Origin: Planctomycetaceae bacterium
GTDB lineage: Bacteria > Planctomycetota > Phycisphaerae > SM23-33
Assembly (NCBI GenBank): GCA_039680605.1
Contig: JBDKTA010000008.1
Location: 62,001-126,000, forward strand
Reading direction: 5' to 3'
Length of the DNA: 64,000 nucleotides
Within the stretch, counting starts at the first letter, position 1, and every line of letters starts with the position of its first letter. Both the position numbers and the translations under genes were made by a program. Positions 54,100 to 63,027 of this stretch are shown one piece after another. A model generated the notes under the pieces. That model was not told the origin of the DNA. It did no database searches and worked only from the letters and a program-made list of their open reading frames with translations.

Positions 54100-54303
54100 A
54101 GGCCCTTCCTTCCCGTCGCACAGGGGCCCAGAGTGTAGAGCGGCCGGTGGGGTTTTTCAAGGCCGTCCGGAAAAGAGGGTATCGGGAATTCTCCCACGCA
54201 CGGTCGGAAGTTCTTTGACAGCCGCGCCTTGACGAAGTAGATTTTCTATCGACAAGTCCGGTCGCCGTGGCCGGGATCGACCTTTCTCAACGAGAGAACA
54301 ATC

Positions 54304-54717
54304 ATGGAATACGAAGGAAGCGTTCAGACCGGCGGTGGAGTCATGGGCATGCTGTGCGTGTGCTTCATGTGGCTGCTCTACCTGGCAGTCGCTGCGGTTG
54401 TGGTTATCGGCATGTGGAAGGCCTTCGTCAAGGCCAAGAAGCCCGGCTGGGCCGCCATCATCCCGATCTACAACATCATCGTCATTCTGGAGATGGTCGG
54501 GCGACCGGTATGGTGGGTGGTTCTATTCCTGGTGCCGTGCGTGAACATCGTCATGTCGTTCATCGTCATGATCGACGTGGCCAAGAGCTTCGCCCAGAGC
54601 GCTGGCTTCGGCGTGGGTCTGGCCCTGCTGGGTCCGATCTTCTGGCCGATCCTGGGCTTCGGCAAGGCCCAGTATGTGGGTCCGGCCGTTCCGCCGACGG
54701 CGCCGCCGGCGGTCTGA
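54304..54717 (+). CDS. DUF5684-like small membrane protein
   Basis: A 137-residue protein with four hydrophobic segments and the conserved KAFVKAKKPGWAAIIPIYNIIVILEMVGRPVWWVVLFLVPCVNIV stretch of this family, ending in a Pro-rich tail (GPAVPPTAPPAV). The function is unknown. A strong hairpin terminator follows at once, so it is transcribed alone. Confidence 0.85.
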   Translation: MEYEGSVQTGGGVMGMLCVCFMWLLYLAVAAVVVIGMWKAFVKAKKPGWAAIIPIYNIIVILEMVGRPVWWVVLFLVPCVNIVMSFIVMIDVAKSFAQSAGFGVGLALLGPIFWPILGFGKAQYVGPAVPPTAPPAV

Positions 54718-54737
54718 TGTTTTGTGTATGTTGAATC

Positions 54738-54772
54738 CCGCGCGCCGCATCCTCTCCGGATGCGGCGCGCGG
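54738..54772 (+). terminator. Hairpin terminator after the DUF5684-like gene
   Basis: A perfect 15-bp stem, ccgcgcgccgcatcc (54738-54752) with ggatgcggcgcgcgg (54758-54772), and a 5-base loop. Only a weak T-rich stretch follows. Confidence 0.75.
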
Positions 54773-54797
54773 AGTCTATTGCCCCAAGGCCATCGCG

Positions 54798-55205
54798 ATG
54801 AAACTTGCTTGGGTCCCAGCCCGGCGCGTCGCGCCTCATAACAAGGCTGCCGTCGTGGTTGTGGCTGTCTGGGGCGTCCTGCTGCTCGCGCTGGAGCCTG
54901 TCGGAAGATTTTTTCAGATCGACACCACCATCTGCCTGCTCAGGCGACTGACCGGGCTGCCCTGTCCCGCCTGCGGCGGCACGCGGTGCTTCCTGTGCCT
55001 GCTCCAGGGCGACATCCTTGCGGCTGTGGCGTATAATCCGCTGGCGGCGGTCGCCTGCGCGTTGGCGGCAGCGGTCCTGGGGATGCGCCTGATCATGCGG
55101 CGGCAGGTGCAAGTTCAACTGCGTCCGCGTGAACGCCTGGCGGCGGTGTTGGTTCTTGTGGCGGCCGTCCTGGCCAACTGGGCCTATCTGATCTACTGCC
55201 ATTAG
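54798..55205 (+). CDS. DUF2752 membrane protein
   Basis: A 135-residue protein with three hydrophobic helices and the family motif CPACGGTRCFLCLLQGDILAAVAYNPLAA (about 57-85), in which C-P-x-C-G-G-T-R is conserved. Its role is unknown. It lies 10 bases before the GYF-domain gene on the same strand. Confidence 0.87.
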   Translation: MKLAWVPARRVAPHNKAAVVVVAVWGVLLLALEPVGRFFQIDTTICLLRRLTGLPCPACGGTRCFLCLLQGDILAAVAYNPLAAVACALAAAVLGMRLIMRRQVQVQLRPRERLAAVLVLVAAVLANWAYLIYCH

Positions 55206-55215
55206 AGAGAGTCTC

Positions 55216-56181
55216 ATGGGCAAATGGTTTTGCATCGTCAATGGGCAGCAGTACGGACCGATCGATCTGGAACTTCTGCGGCAGTGGATCGCCCAGGGGC
55301 GCGTTCGTCCCGGCGACGCGGTCTGGACGGAAGGAATGGCTCAATGGGCGCCGGCGTCATCGCTGCCGCAGTTTGCCGATATCGCTGCCGCTGCGCCTCG
55401 GCTGGGCCCAGAATCCAGAAGGGTCCTGCCGGCCTCGCCCGGCGGAACCGGCGGGGCCACGCCTAACGCCGAACTCACCGCCCGCGCGCGAGCCATCCTC
55501 AAGGGGCGCTGGTGGCCGGCGATCGGATTCTGCCTGCTTTGGATCCTTCTAAGCTACCTCGCTGCAATCGTACCGTTTGGCCAGTTGATCCTTCTGGGTC
55601 CGTTGACGCTGGGCGGGGTGATCTACTTCCTGACGCTCGTCCGCGGCGGTTCGGTGCGAGTCGGGATGCTCTTCGACGGGTTTTCCCGCTTTGGCGAGTC
55701 GATGGTGGCGTACCTGCTGTACAGCCTGGCCATGCTGGCATGCATGGTGCCGATGTTCCTGGCGATGATCATGATGATGGCCGGCCTGGCTATTGCGGCA
55801 GGGCAGGGCAGCGACGCTTCCGTGATTGGCGCGATTCTTGTCTTCCTTCTGGTCCTGTTGATTCTGATCGCCTGCATCGTCGCGACATGGATCGTCAGCC
55901 TGATGTTCGCGATGACGTTCTTCCTGCTTGCCGACAACCCAGGGATGGGCGCCATCGACGCGCTCAAGGCCAGCCGCGCCATGATGCAAGGCTACAAGGG
56001 CAAGCTCTTCTGTCTGTACCTGCGCATGATGGGATGGGCATTGCTGGCTTATCTGGCGGCCTTGCCCACGCTGGGCCTGAGCCTGATCGCGGCGGTGCTT
56101 TTCCTGTCCCCGTACGGCGCGACCATGTTCGCGCTGTTCTATGAGGACTTGAAGGCCGCTCCGGCTAGGATGACGGTGTGA
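55216..56181 (+). CDS. GYF_2-domain membrane protein
   Basis: A 321-residue protein. The N-terminal 55 residues form a GYF_2 domain (WFCIVNGQQYGPIDLELLRQWIAQGRVRPGDAVWTEGMAQWAPAS), a peptide-binding fold. After a linker, five or six membrane helices resemble DUF975-type proteins (GAIDALKASRAMMQGYKGKLFCLYLRMMGW). The pairing with the DUF2752 gene upstream is frequent in bacteria. The function is unknown; it is probably a membrane adaptor. Confidence 0.87.
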   Translation: MGKWFCIVNGQQYGPIDLELLRQWIAQGRVRPGDAVWTEGMAQWAPASSLPQFADIAAAAPRLGPESRRVLPASPGGTGGATPNAELTARARAILKGRWWPAIGFCLLWILLSYLAAIVPFGQLILLGPLTLGGVIYFLTLVRGGSVRVGMLFDGFSRFGESMVAYLLYSLAMLACMVPMFLAMIMMMAGLAIAAGQGSDASVIGAILVFLLVLLILIACIVATWIVSLMFAMTFFLLADNPGMGAIDALKASRAMMQGYKGKLFCLYLRMMGWALLAYLAALPTLGLSLIAAVLFLSPYGATMFALFYEDLKAAPARMTV

Positions 56182-56303
56182 TCGCCGCCGCTTGCGGTTT
56201 GGCAGTTGTGCATCGAAATCGCGAACCGGGAGTGCGCGTGACTTGCAGTCCCTTTGAGTGTTGAAGGACTGGCGTTCCCACGCCTTGCACAGGAGTTTGC
56301 ACA

Positions 56304-57977
56304 ATGACCCGATTGCTCTGCTCCGCGATGGTCATCGCTCTGATGGTCTGCCCCGCTCTGGCCGACGCCCCCGTCGCGGTCAGCGGCAAAGTCACGCTCG
56401 ACGCCAAGCCGCTGGCGGGCGTGCGCGTCACCGACGGGGTGAACTTCGCCGTCAGCGCCGCCGACGGGTCGTACAGCCTGACCATCGCCGACGATTACAT
56501 GATCCCGTACCGTCCCGCCCGGACCGTCAGCGTCTGCTGGCCGAGCAACACGTGGCCGGCGGGCAAATGGTGGTACCGCCTCAGCGAAGTGACCGACGCC
56601 AAGGCCGTGAACTTCGCCCTGCGGGCCGACGAACAGAAGCTGCCCTTTGTGTTCCTGCACATCAGCGACGACCACGGCAGCGGCAAGATGCTTTCCGAGC
56701 ACTACACCCATGACGCGGCGGCCGCCAAGCCCCACGCCAAGTTCATCTTCAACACCGGCGACATGGGCTACGCCACGCCGCAAGGCGCCGAGGAGATGTT
56801 CCGCAGCATCGACGGCCACGCCAAGGCGTTCCCGCTGCCGATGTTCTTCTCGCCGGGCAACCACGACTTTGTCGGCGAAGACGAGAAGACCAAGATGACC
56901 TCGCACCCGCTGGCGGGGTGGGGGGCGTACACGAAGTACTGCGGGCCGACGCGGTGGTCGTTCGACTACGCCGGCGTACACTTCGTCTCGATCGACTACA
57001 TGGAGAAGGTTGCGCCGCCCAAGAACTACACCGACATGATCCCGAAGATCGGCGTGCAGTTCCTCGAGAAGGACCTGGCGGCGATGCCCAAGGACCGTCG
57101 CGTCGTCCTGCTGGTGCATTGCTACGACGCTCCGGCCGAGTTCTTCAGGGCCCTGCACAAGTACCGCGTCGACCAGGTCTGCGCCGGGCACACGCACGTG
57201 CCGCTGTTTGCCAAACTCGCCGGCGTGCCGTCGTTCACCAACTACGGCATCGCCAACGGCATCGTGACCGAGACCGCCATCGACATGGTCGAGCGGCGCC
57301 CGATGACCTACGGTAACAGCTCGCTGCTGGGATACTTCAAGAGCGTGACGGCGGCGGCGATGGAGAAACGCCGCCTCAAGCAGCTTGTGGCACAGCCTTT
57401 CCAGGCTGTGGAGACACAGGCTGGAAAGCCTGTGCCACTAACCGCTGCCGCGGGGCTCGATTCCTGTGAGATCGTCGTGCAGATCGATCCGCTGTCGGCC
57501 AGGAAGGTCGGCCTGCGCGTCGGCGAGAAAGACGCCATCGAAATCACATTCGACGGCGCGGCCGTCAGCGTTGCCGGCGCCCCGGTGCCCTTTAAGCTCG
57601 CCTCCGGCGACAAGCTCCCGCCGATGAAGATTGCTCCCAGCAAGACGCTCGAGTGGCACATCCTCATCGATAAGGACCGCCTGAGCATCCTGGGCAACAA
57701 CCTCTACCGCATGACCAAGCCCGTCAAGGTAGACCAGCCCGGCAAAGTCTCCGTGCTCGCCGAGGGCGGCAAGGCCGCATTCAAAAAGGTGGAGGTCTGG
57801 GAGCTCAAGACAATAGCCAACCCCGCCAGCCGTGGCCTGCACCACTTCGCCCCGCCGGCCTGGACATGGGGCGTCAGCCAGCACACGCAGGCCGCCCTGG
57901 ACGACAAGTCGCCCACAGCCGCCGAAATCCTCAAACGCTACAACGAAGAAGGCGTCGTCAACTACGACGCCGAGTAA
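56304..57977 (+). CDS. Secreted metallophosphoesterase
   Basis: A 557-residue exported protein; AGGAG precedes ATG 56304. A signal peptide (MTRLLCSAMVIALMVCPALA) is followed by a carboxypeptidase-regulatory-like beta domain (VSGKVTLDAKPLAGVRVTDG). A calcineurin-like domain comes next, with its metal ligands in order: HISDDHGSG, FNTGDMGY, SPGNHDF, VHCYD and CAGHTHV. The C-terminal 180 residues look like a beta-sandwich. At about residues 362-378 an in-frame insert from a palindromic repeat (57387-57438) adds VAQPFQAVETQAGKPVP. It probably cleaves phosphate esters outside the cytoplasm. Confidence 0.9.
   Translation: MTRLLCSAMVIALMVCPALADAPVAVSGKVTLDAKPLAGVRVTDGVNFAVSAADGSYSLTIADDYMIPYRPARTVSVCWPSNTWPAGKWWYRLSEVTDAKAVNFALRADEQKLPFVFLHISDDHGSGKMLSEHYTHDAAAAKPHAKFIFNTGDMGYATPQGAEEMFRSIDGHAKAFPLPMFFSPGNHDFVGEDEKTKMTSHPLAGWGAYTKYCGPTRWSFDYAGVHFVSIDYMEKVAPPKNYTDMIPKIGVQFLEKDLAAMPKDRRVVLLVHCYDAPAEFFRALHKYRVDQVCAGHTHVPLFAKLAGVPSFTNYGIANGIVTETAIDMVERRPMTYGNSSLLGYFKSVTAAAMEKRRLKQLVAQPFQAVETQAGKPVPLTAAAGLDSCEIVVQIDPLSARKVGLRVGEKDAIEITFDGAAVSVAGAPVPFKLASGDKLPPMKIAPSKTLEWHILIDKDRLSILGNNLYRMTKPVKVDQPGKVSVLAEGGKAAFKKVEVWELKTIANPASRGLHHFAPPAWTWGVSQHTQAALDDKSPTAAEILKRYNEEGVVNYDAE
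57387..57438. repeat. Palindromic repeat inside the metallophosphoesterase gene
   Basis: Two 24-base arms, at 57387-57410 and 57415-57438, are reverse complements with two compensating differences (gtggcacagcctttccaggc against gtggcacaggctttccagcc). The reading frame stays open through it. Confidence 0.8.
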
Positions 57978-58005
57978 CCAGTAACCCGGCGCGGCTCTAT
58001 GGAGT

Positions 58006-58034
58006 GCGGCAGCCTTAGCTGCCGCTTTAAGAGT
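58006..58034 (+). terminator. Hairpin after the metallophosphoesterase gene
   Basis: gcggcagc-ctta-gctgccgc (58006-58025) is followed by tttaagagtttt. It is a plausible intrinsic terminator. Confidence 0.65.
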
Positions 58035-58050
58035 TTTCCTTCAGTGCGCG

Positions 58051-58068
58051 GGTGGCATGGCGACACGC
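58051..58068 (+). repeat. Second copy of the dispersed ggtggcat repeat
   Basis: ggtggcatggcgacacgc differs by one base from 45499-45516 and lies in the intergenic region 57978-58176. Confidence 0.6.
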
Positions 58069-58176
58069 ATCACCCTGTCCTCACGGCATGGACTGGGTGT
58101 ACAGCACATCACGAACCGAAAGTGAATTCCCCCTGTCTCTGAGCCGATATGCCTTTTGGGTGGGAAAGGGAAATCT

Positions 58177-58389
58177 ATGGGCGACCAAACCTGTAGCGGC
58201 AACACCTGCGGCACCTGCGCATTCTGGCGCGGGCAACGAGCATTCAAGAACACCGGCGAGATCATGTCTGTGACCCACAGCGCCGCCGGCACATGCACCG
58301 AACGCTGGAGGGGCTTTGCCCGCCGCCGCAGCGACACCTGCTCGCAGTGGCAGCAGTCCAGCGCGCCGGCTGAACAACGGGCGGCCTGA
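58177..58389 (+). CDS. Small Cys-rich protein, possible metal binder
   Basis: A 70-residue protein; ATG 58177 follows AAAGGG. It starts MGDQTCSGNTCGTCAFWRG and has six Cys: C-x4-C-x2-C near the start, then single Cys in AAGTCTERW and SDTCSQWQ. The spacing of C-G-T-C-x-x-W with later G-T-C and C-x-x-W suggests a zinc or iron-sulfur site. Small proteins of this look exist in other bacteria, without known function. Translation is plausible but unproven. Confidence 0.55.
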   Translation: MGDQTCSGNTCGTCAFWRGQRAFKNTGEIMSVTHSAAGTCTERWRGFARRRSDTCSQWQQSSAPAEQRAA

Positions 58390-58412
58390 CGCGGGCAGCG
58401 ATCGGGGCGCTG

Positions 58413-59114
58413 CTATCGGGAATATTTTTCGTAGACCTTTTTGAACCGCCCGCCGTCGTAGTATCCGCCAACCAAGCCGCTGTTCTCGGGATTTTTCCAC
58501 CAGAGCCTGAGCTTGCGGATCTGCTCCTGGCGCTGCTCCGGCAGGGCGTCGGGGTGGTAGTTAAGCTTGATACGCAGGATTGTAGCGGCCGCCCCCGCCG
58601 CGGCGCGGCGGACGGCGGCATCCGGGTCGTCCATCGCCCCAAAGAGATCTTCCATTGTCCGCCACGTCCGGGTGTGTCCCAGGGTGGTGGCGGCCGAGGC
58701 TCGCACAGCGGGGGCCTGGTCGCGATGCAGGGCGTGTACCAGCGCCTGGATGGGCGGGTCCTTGGGGTCCTTGGGTTGGTCGGCGGGGATGGCCGTGTTC
58801 AAAGCGGTCGCGCTCCAGGCCCGCACCTCGTCGCGAGGTTCGACGGTGGGGTCCAGCAGGCGTGTCAGCACCGGCGCCGCCTGGGGGCCAAACTGGCGCC
58901 CCAAAGACCGCACATAGCTCTGGGCCTCGCTCGTTGGCTGATCGCGCACGATCCGAACGACTGTATCGTAGTCTTTTCTCTGGATGGCGCGGCGAGCGTC
59001 GGTCAGGTCGGCCTGGGCGGGTCCCAAGGCGTTGAAGAGGCGCCATCCTCCCGCTACGACGCACAGGGCGACGCCGCTGATCGTGATAATTCTGGTGCGT
59101 TTCGTCAGAGCCAT
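58413..59114 (-). CDS. HEAT-repeat protein with N-terminal membrane anchor
   Basis: A 233-residue protein. An N-terminal hydrophobic helix (IITISGVALCVVAGGWRLF) is followed by HEAT-like helical pairs (VRAWSATALNTAI, PAVRASAATTLGHTRTWRTMEDLFGAMDDPDAAVRRAAAGAAATIL). HEAT arrays bind other proteins. It lies 8 bases after the prepilin gene and is probably co-transcribed with it. Confidence 0.85.
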   Translation of the reverse strand: MALTKRTRIITISGVALCVVAGGWRLFNALGPAQADLTDARRAIQRKDYDTVVRIVRDQPTSEAQSYVRSLGRQFGPQAAPVLTRLLDPTVEPRDEVRAWSATALNTAIPADQPKDPKDPPIQALVHALHRDQAPAVRASAATTLGHTRTWRTMEDLFGAMDDPDAAVRRAAAGAAATILRIKLNYHPDALPEQRQEQIRKLRLWWKNPENSGLVGGYYDGGRFKKVYEKYSR

Positions 59115-59122
59115 GGGATCTC

Positions 59123-60487
59123 TCAGGGCATCCAGAAGCGGTTGCGCAGGTCTTCGTACTGGGGGTCAATGTCAGCCGGCGCCATCGACCGCACCGAACC
59201 GTCCACCAGCAGCGCGTTGACGCGCCCGCGGTGGCGGGCGAAGTCCGCCTGTCCGTCGCCGTCAGCGTCCCACGCCGGGGCCGTCCAGTCATCTTCTTCG
59301 GGCTTGACGATCGTGTCGCCGTAGTCCATCGCGAAGATCTGCTCCTGGCGCGACATCGACCCAGCCCCCGAGTTCATGCCGTAGTTGGTGCAGTTGAACC
59401 CGCTTTGCGCGCCGCCGCCGGCGCCGCCCGAGCCTTCATCCCCACCCGAGCCGCCGCCCAACAGAATCCAGTCGTCGCGGCCGTTGCAGGCGCTCTCCCA
59501 GTTCGGGTAGTTCGGGCAGAGCTGGCTCATCTGGCACTTGGCGTTGATCAGCAGCGGGCCCGGACCGCACGTCAGGTCGCCGATGGTCTGACCGGGCTGG
59601 GGCACCGGGTAGATCCGCGTCTCGCTGACCCACAGGCCGTGGAGCATGCTCATCGAGAACGCCGAGCCCGAGATCAACTGCGTCGTGCCCTTGCTGGTGA
59701 CGACCGTCTCGTTGGCCTGGCTGATCAGCGTCAGCAGATGTCCCGGCGCCGAGGCGGCTTCCCAGTGCGTCCAGAGCTTCTCGCCTCCGGCGGCGGGCTC
59801 GGTCTTCATAAAGTAGCTGCAGTATCGACCGGCAAACCAGCCGACGTTGACGGCCCAATACGACACGCCCGTGCCGTCGGGTTCGTAGATGTAGGAGGGC
59901 GGGCCCCAGCGGTTCAGATCGGTGTACCAGACGAACCAGAACGCTTCCGGATCGCCCAGATGGCGCCGCGGAGTCTGCCCGCCGTAGCTGTCGCCCGCCG
60001 TGATCGTGTCGCGCTGACGCTGCGAGAAGTGGATGATCCACGGGCTGTCGTCATCCAGCGGCACCCCGCCGATGGGCCAGCCGGCGTAGTCGCTCGAATA
60101 CCACACGCCCCAGCCGCCGAAGACCTTGCACAGCACGTATTGTGCGGCGATGCCCGGCCCGCCCGGCACCGGGTCGGCGGGAGGATCTTCCTCGCTGCTT
60201 TGGGACACTGGCACCGGACCGTCAGGGCACAGGAACACCTTGGCCGCGTTGTCGACCTTGGGAAACAGCGTGACCTGCCAGTTGACCGTGCTGATCTGGC
60301 CGTTGGTCTTGCCCTCCTGCCGCGCCAGGGCGGCCGCGCTGCCGATGCTGCGAAGCTGCCCCGCGCAGATCGTCTCGTTGACGCGCCCCAGAAGGCTGCG
60401 CCCGGACGGAACCAGCAGCGTTACAAGAACCGCCAGCACCGCGATAACGATCAGCAGCTCCGTTAATGTGAAGGCCCTGCTTCTCAT
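59123..60487 (-). CDS. Prepilin-like protein with C-terminal H-x9-DG motif
   Basis: A 454-residue protein; ATG 60487 gives MRSRAFTLTELLIVIAVLAVLVTLLVPSGRSLLG, a type IV prepilin leader and helix with cleavage expected before Phe (Ala rather than Gly at -1). The C-terminus has HRGRVNALLVDGSVRSM, the H-x9-DG motif known from planctomycete prepilin-type proteins. The middle is long and includes a Gly/Ser-rich linker (GGGSGGDEGSGGAGGGAQSG). Likely a pseudopilin-like surface or secretion component. Confidence 0.88.
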   Translation of the reverse strand: MRSRAFTLTELLIVIAVLAVLVTLLVPSGRSLLGRVNETICAGQLRSIGSAAALARQEGKTNGQISTVNWQVTLFPKVDNAAKVFLCPDGPVPVSQSSEEDPPADPVPGGPGIAAQYVLCKVFGGWGVWYSSDYAGWPIGGVPLDDDSPWIIHFSQRQRDTITAGDSYGGQTPRRHLGDPEAFWFVWYTDLNRWGPPSYIYEPDGTGVSYWAVNVGWFAGRYCSYFMKTEPAAGGEKLWTHWEAASAPGHLLTLISQANETVVTSKGTTQLISGSAFSMSMLHGLWVSETRIYPVPQPGQTIGDLTCGPGPLLINAKCQMSQLCPNYPNWESACNGRDDWILLGGGSGGDEGSGGAGGGAQSGFNCTNYGMNSGAGSMSRQEQIFAMDYGDTIVKPEEDDWTAPAWDADGDGQADFARHRGRVNALLVDGSVRSMAPADIDPQYEDLRNRFWMP

Positions 60488-60643
60488 TCTGCCTTGCCCT
60501 GGAGACTCCTTGACAACAGTTGCTGCGATGGTATGAGAGGCCAAAGGTCATCTATCATATCCATCAGGAATTATTACCACAGTCATCTGGCAAAACAAGG
60601 CGGACCTTCGCCCATCGGCCATTGGGGGCTTGGCTGCAATGGA

Positions 60644-60677
60644 AACGGGCGGCCGCTCCCCAGGCACGCCGCCCGTT
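60644..60677 (-). terminator. Hairpin downstream of the PEP-CTERM gene
   Basis: aacgggcggc (60644-60653) pairs with gccgcccgtt (60668-60677). It lies just past the stop of the minus-strand PEP-CTERM gene. It has no U-tract, but the same aacgggcg stem also occurs after the PEP-CTERM gene at the window end. Confidence 0.5.
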
Positions 60678-60713
60678 GCCGCATCGACAGGCCGTCCTTG
60701 AGCGGACGGTCGC

Positions 60714-61376
60714 TTAGTTGTTGCGTCGTCTCTTCATCAGCGCCGCCAAGGAACCCAGCGCCAGCAGGCTCATCGTCGCCGGCTCGGGGATGGGCGAGAT
60801 ATTCAGGCGGACGTTGTCAAAGTGGTATCCGGCCGAGGGGTATCCGTTTAACCCGTCGTTGTCGTGGAGGACGACGATCAGGTTCTTGCCGATGAGCGAG
60901 GGGTCGAGGCCGGTCGTGTCGACGACAAGCGTCGTGTCGACGAACGTGCCTGCGGGAACGCTGGAGGGAGTGATCCACTGCGTCCCCAGACGCGTGCTGT
61001 TGGCGTCGTTGCCGGCAGAGAGGTAGATGTCCCACTGCGTCAGGTCGAACGGGAGATTGGCCGGACGCCCGGTCGCCACCGTCAGGGTGTAGATCATGTC
61101 GGCCTGCACGGTCACCCCGTCAACCTTCTGCCAGATTCGCCCGCCGAAGGTCGAGCCGCCGACCATGGTGGTGGTTCCGCCGGCCGGGGCAGGCAGCGAG
61201 CCGGAACTGGCGCCGGGGAATTCCGCGTCGGTCGGCTGGGCTGTCCAACCGCTGCCCCACACCGTCCAGCCGGTGCTGCCGGACTCGAAGCCGGGGTTGT
61301 TGATCGTGATGGGTGCGGCAACGGTCGCCCCGGCAAGAACCAGAACCGCTCCCGCAAAAGCGAATACGTGTTTCAT
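60714..61376 (-). CDS. PEP-CTERM surface protein
   Basis: A 220-residue exported protein: signal peptide MKHVFAFAGAVLVLAGATVAAP, then a beta-rich domain (INNPGFESGSTGWTVWGSGW, a carbohydrate-binding-module-like opening; FDNVRLNISP near the end), then PEP-CTERM anchor IPEPATMSLLALGSLAALMKRRRNN. GGAGA precedes the ATG. The N-terminal NPGFE-x-G pattern is common in planctomycete and verrucomicrobial surface proteins that bind glycans. Confidence 0.9.
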   Translation of the reverse strand: MKHVFAFAGAVLVLAGATVAAPITINNPGFESGSTGWTVWGSGWTAQPTDAEFPGASSGSLPAPAGGTTTMVGGSTFGGRIWQKVDGVTVQADMIYTLTVATGRPANLPFDLTQWDIYLSAGNDANSTRLGTQWITPSSVPAGTFVDTTLVVDTTGLDPSLIGKNLIVVLHDNDGLNGYPSAGYHFDNVRLNISPIPEPATMSLLALGSLAALMKRRRNN

Positions 61377-61683
61377 AATGAGGTTCTCCGTATATGAGCC
61401 CTGACGGCTTCTGATGCGGCAAGCAGAACGGTTCCACCCGGCAACGCGATCAGATGCTTACAGAGGCAGCGCGAAACGAACTCAAAATCTCTAGGCCCGT
61501 GAAATGCCCGCCTCCGTCTCTGCTCGCCCAGACCGCCGTGACGGCGGTCTGCTCCTTGGCAAAAGAACGGGGCATCGAGGCCAACTAAGCGGGCAGTTTA
61601 CACGCGTTTTGCTTTTTGTCAATCCGGAATCTTAACACCAATAACGGGGTTTTTGTGCGAAGCCTCGGGTATACTGCCCCGCC
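61377..61683. other. Divergent intergenic region with a perfect palindrome
   Basis: It separates the PEP-CTERM gene (-) and the XylR-like gene (+). It holds the 23-base palindrome cagaccgccgtgacggcggtctg at 61529-61551, whose use as an operator is possible, and a TATACT at 61670-61675 only 8 bases before the regulator ATG. No gene is visible. Confidence 0.5.
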
Positions 61684-62877
61684 ATGAAGAAGTCCGCCGC
61701 CCAACCGGTTCGTGTGCTTTTGATTAACGTCGAGGAGACTCGCCCCGAGGCCGCCGGCGTGGTCGCCTACGGGAAGTCCGCGGGATGGATCACGCTGCTG
61801 ACGCGCTGGTATGAAGACCAGAACCCCCGTGAGGTCGTGGGGTGGTGGGACGTGCAGGGCGTCGTCGGCACGCTGGGCAGCGCCGGATCAAGCTGGCGGC
61901 GCTGCGGTATTGCGACCGTCAGCCTCAACTATATCGATCAAGACCTGGCGTTGCCCCTGGTGCTGCCGGACTGGGAGTCGCTGGGGCGCCAGGCGGCAGA
62001 GCATTTTATCCAGCGCCACTTCGAGCACCTGGCATACTGCTGGTTGGGCGACGACTGGTCGCTTAACGCTCAGCGCAAGGGGTTTTCGCGGGCGGCCCGC
62101 GCGGCGGGAAAGTGCCTGCACATCCTGGACTGGACGACCAATCCGCATCGCGGCGGCGGCATGCGTGAGCTGCGGCGATGGCTCGGGCGGGAGTTGCCCG
62201 CCTTGCCCAAGCCGCTGGGCCTGTGGGTCGACAGCGATTGGACTGCCGTCGAAGCCATCGAAGCCTGTCACGAGGCCGGACTGATGGTGCCCGAGCAGGT
62301 GGCGGTGCTGGGGGCCTACAACATCGAAGCCCCTTGCGAAGGCGCCCCGGTGCCGCTGTCCAGCGCCGACCCGGACATGTTCGCCGTCGGGTATGAGGCG
62401 GCGCGGCTGCTCGATCGCCGGATGCAGGGCCGCCCCGCGCCCCGAAAACCCGTGCTGGTCAAGCCCAAGGGCGTCGTCATGCGCCAGAGCACCAATGTCC
62501 AGGCCGTGGGTGACCCGCAGGTGGCCAAGGCCCTGCGGTTCATCTGGGCCAACTATGCCGACCCCCGCATCGGCGTGCCGCAGGTGGTGAGCGCCACCGA
62601 CACATCCAAGACCGCCCTGGCGGCGGGATTTCGCCACCATCTCAATTGCCCCATTGGCGAATACCTGCGCAACGTCCGCTTTGCCAAAGCGCGCGAACTG
62701 CTGGCGCAGACGACGATGACCGTGCAGGATATCGCCCGTCAGTGCGGCTACGGCAACGCCGAGCGCCTTCGCGATACGCTGATCCGCCAGACCGGCAGCA
62801 ACCCCCGCGCCTGGCGAAAGAAACACCGCCAGAAGGCCCTGATAGCTTCAGACATCCCGAACCACGCCGGCGCGTAG
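61684..62877 (+). CDS. XylR-type AraC-family transcription regulator
   Basis: A 397-residue regulator with an N-terminal periplasmic-binding-protein (LacI-like) sensor domain (about 8-270: WDVQGVVGTLG, ERIDQDL-like NYIDQDLALPLVLPDWESLGRQAAEHF, VAVLGAYNIEAPCEGAPVPLSSADPDMFAVGYEAARLL) and a C-terminal AraC helix-turn-helix (QVVSATDTSKTALAAGFRHHLNCPIGEYLRNVRFAKARELLAQTTMTVQDIARQCGYGNAERLRDTL). XylR-type proteins sense a sugar. No sugar genes lie nearby; the adjacent PEP-CTERM gene is a candidate target. No ribosome binding site is seen, so translation may be leaderless. Confidence 0.92.
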   Translation: MKKSAAQPVRVLLINVEETRPEAAGVVAYGKSAGWITLLTRWYEDQNPREVVGWWDVQGVVGTLGSAGSSWRRCGIATVSLNYIDQDLALPLVLPDWESLGRQAAEHFIQRHFEHLAYCWLGDDWSLNAQRKGFSRAARAAGKCLHILDWTTNPHRGGGMRELRRWLGRELPALPKPLGLWVDSDWTAVEAIEACHEAGLMVPEQVAVLGAYNIEAPCEGAPVPLSSADPDMFAVGYEAARLLDRRMQGRPAPRKPVLVKPKGVVMRQSTNVQAVGDPQVAKALRFIWANYADPRIGVPQVVSATDTSKTALAAGFRHHLNCPIGEYLRNVRFAKARELLAQTTMTVQDIARQCGYGNAERLRDTLIRQTGSNPRAWRKKHRQKALIASDIPNHAGA

Positions 62878-63027
62878 GCTTCATGCGCATTTCACGCTGT
62901 TGTCGAAGCGTCGCGCCGTGATCAGCGGACACTTCTCTGGGGCACAATCTTTCGCGGCCTCAGAATGGCTTAATGTCTCGAAAGTTACCTTCAGGGCGGT
63001 TTCGGGGGCTTTCGAAAGGAACCGTCC

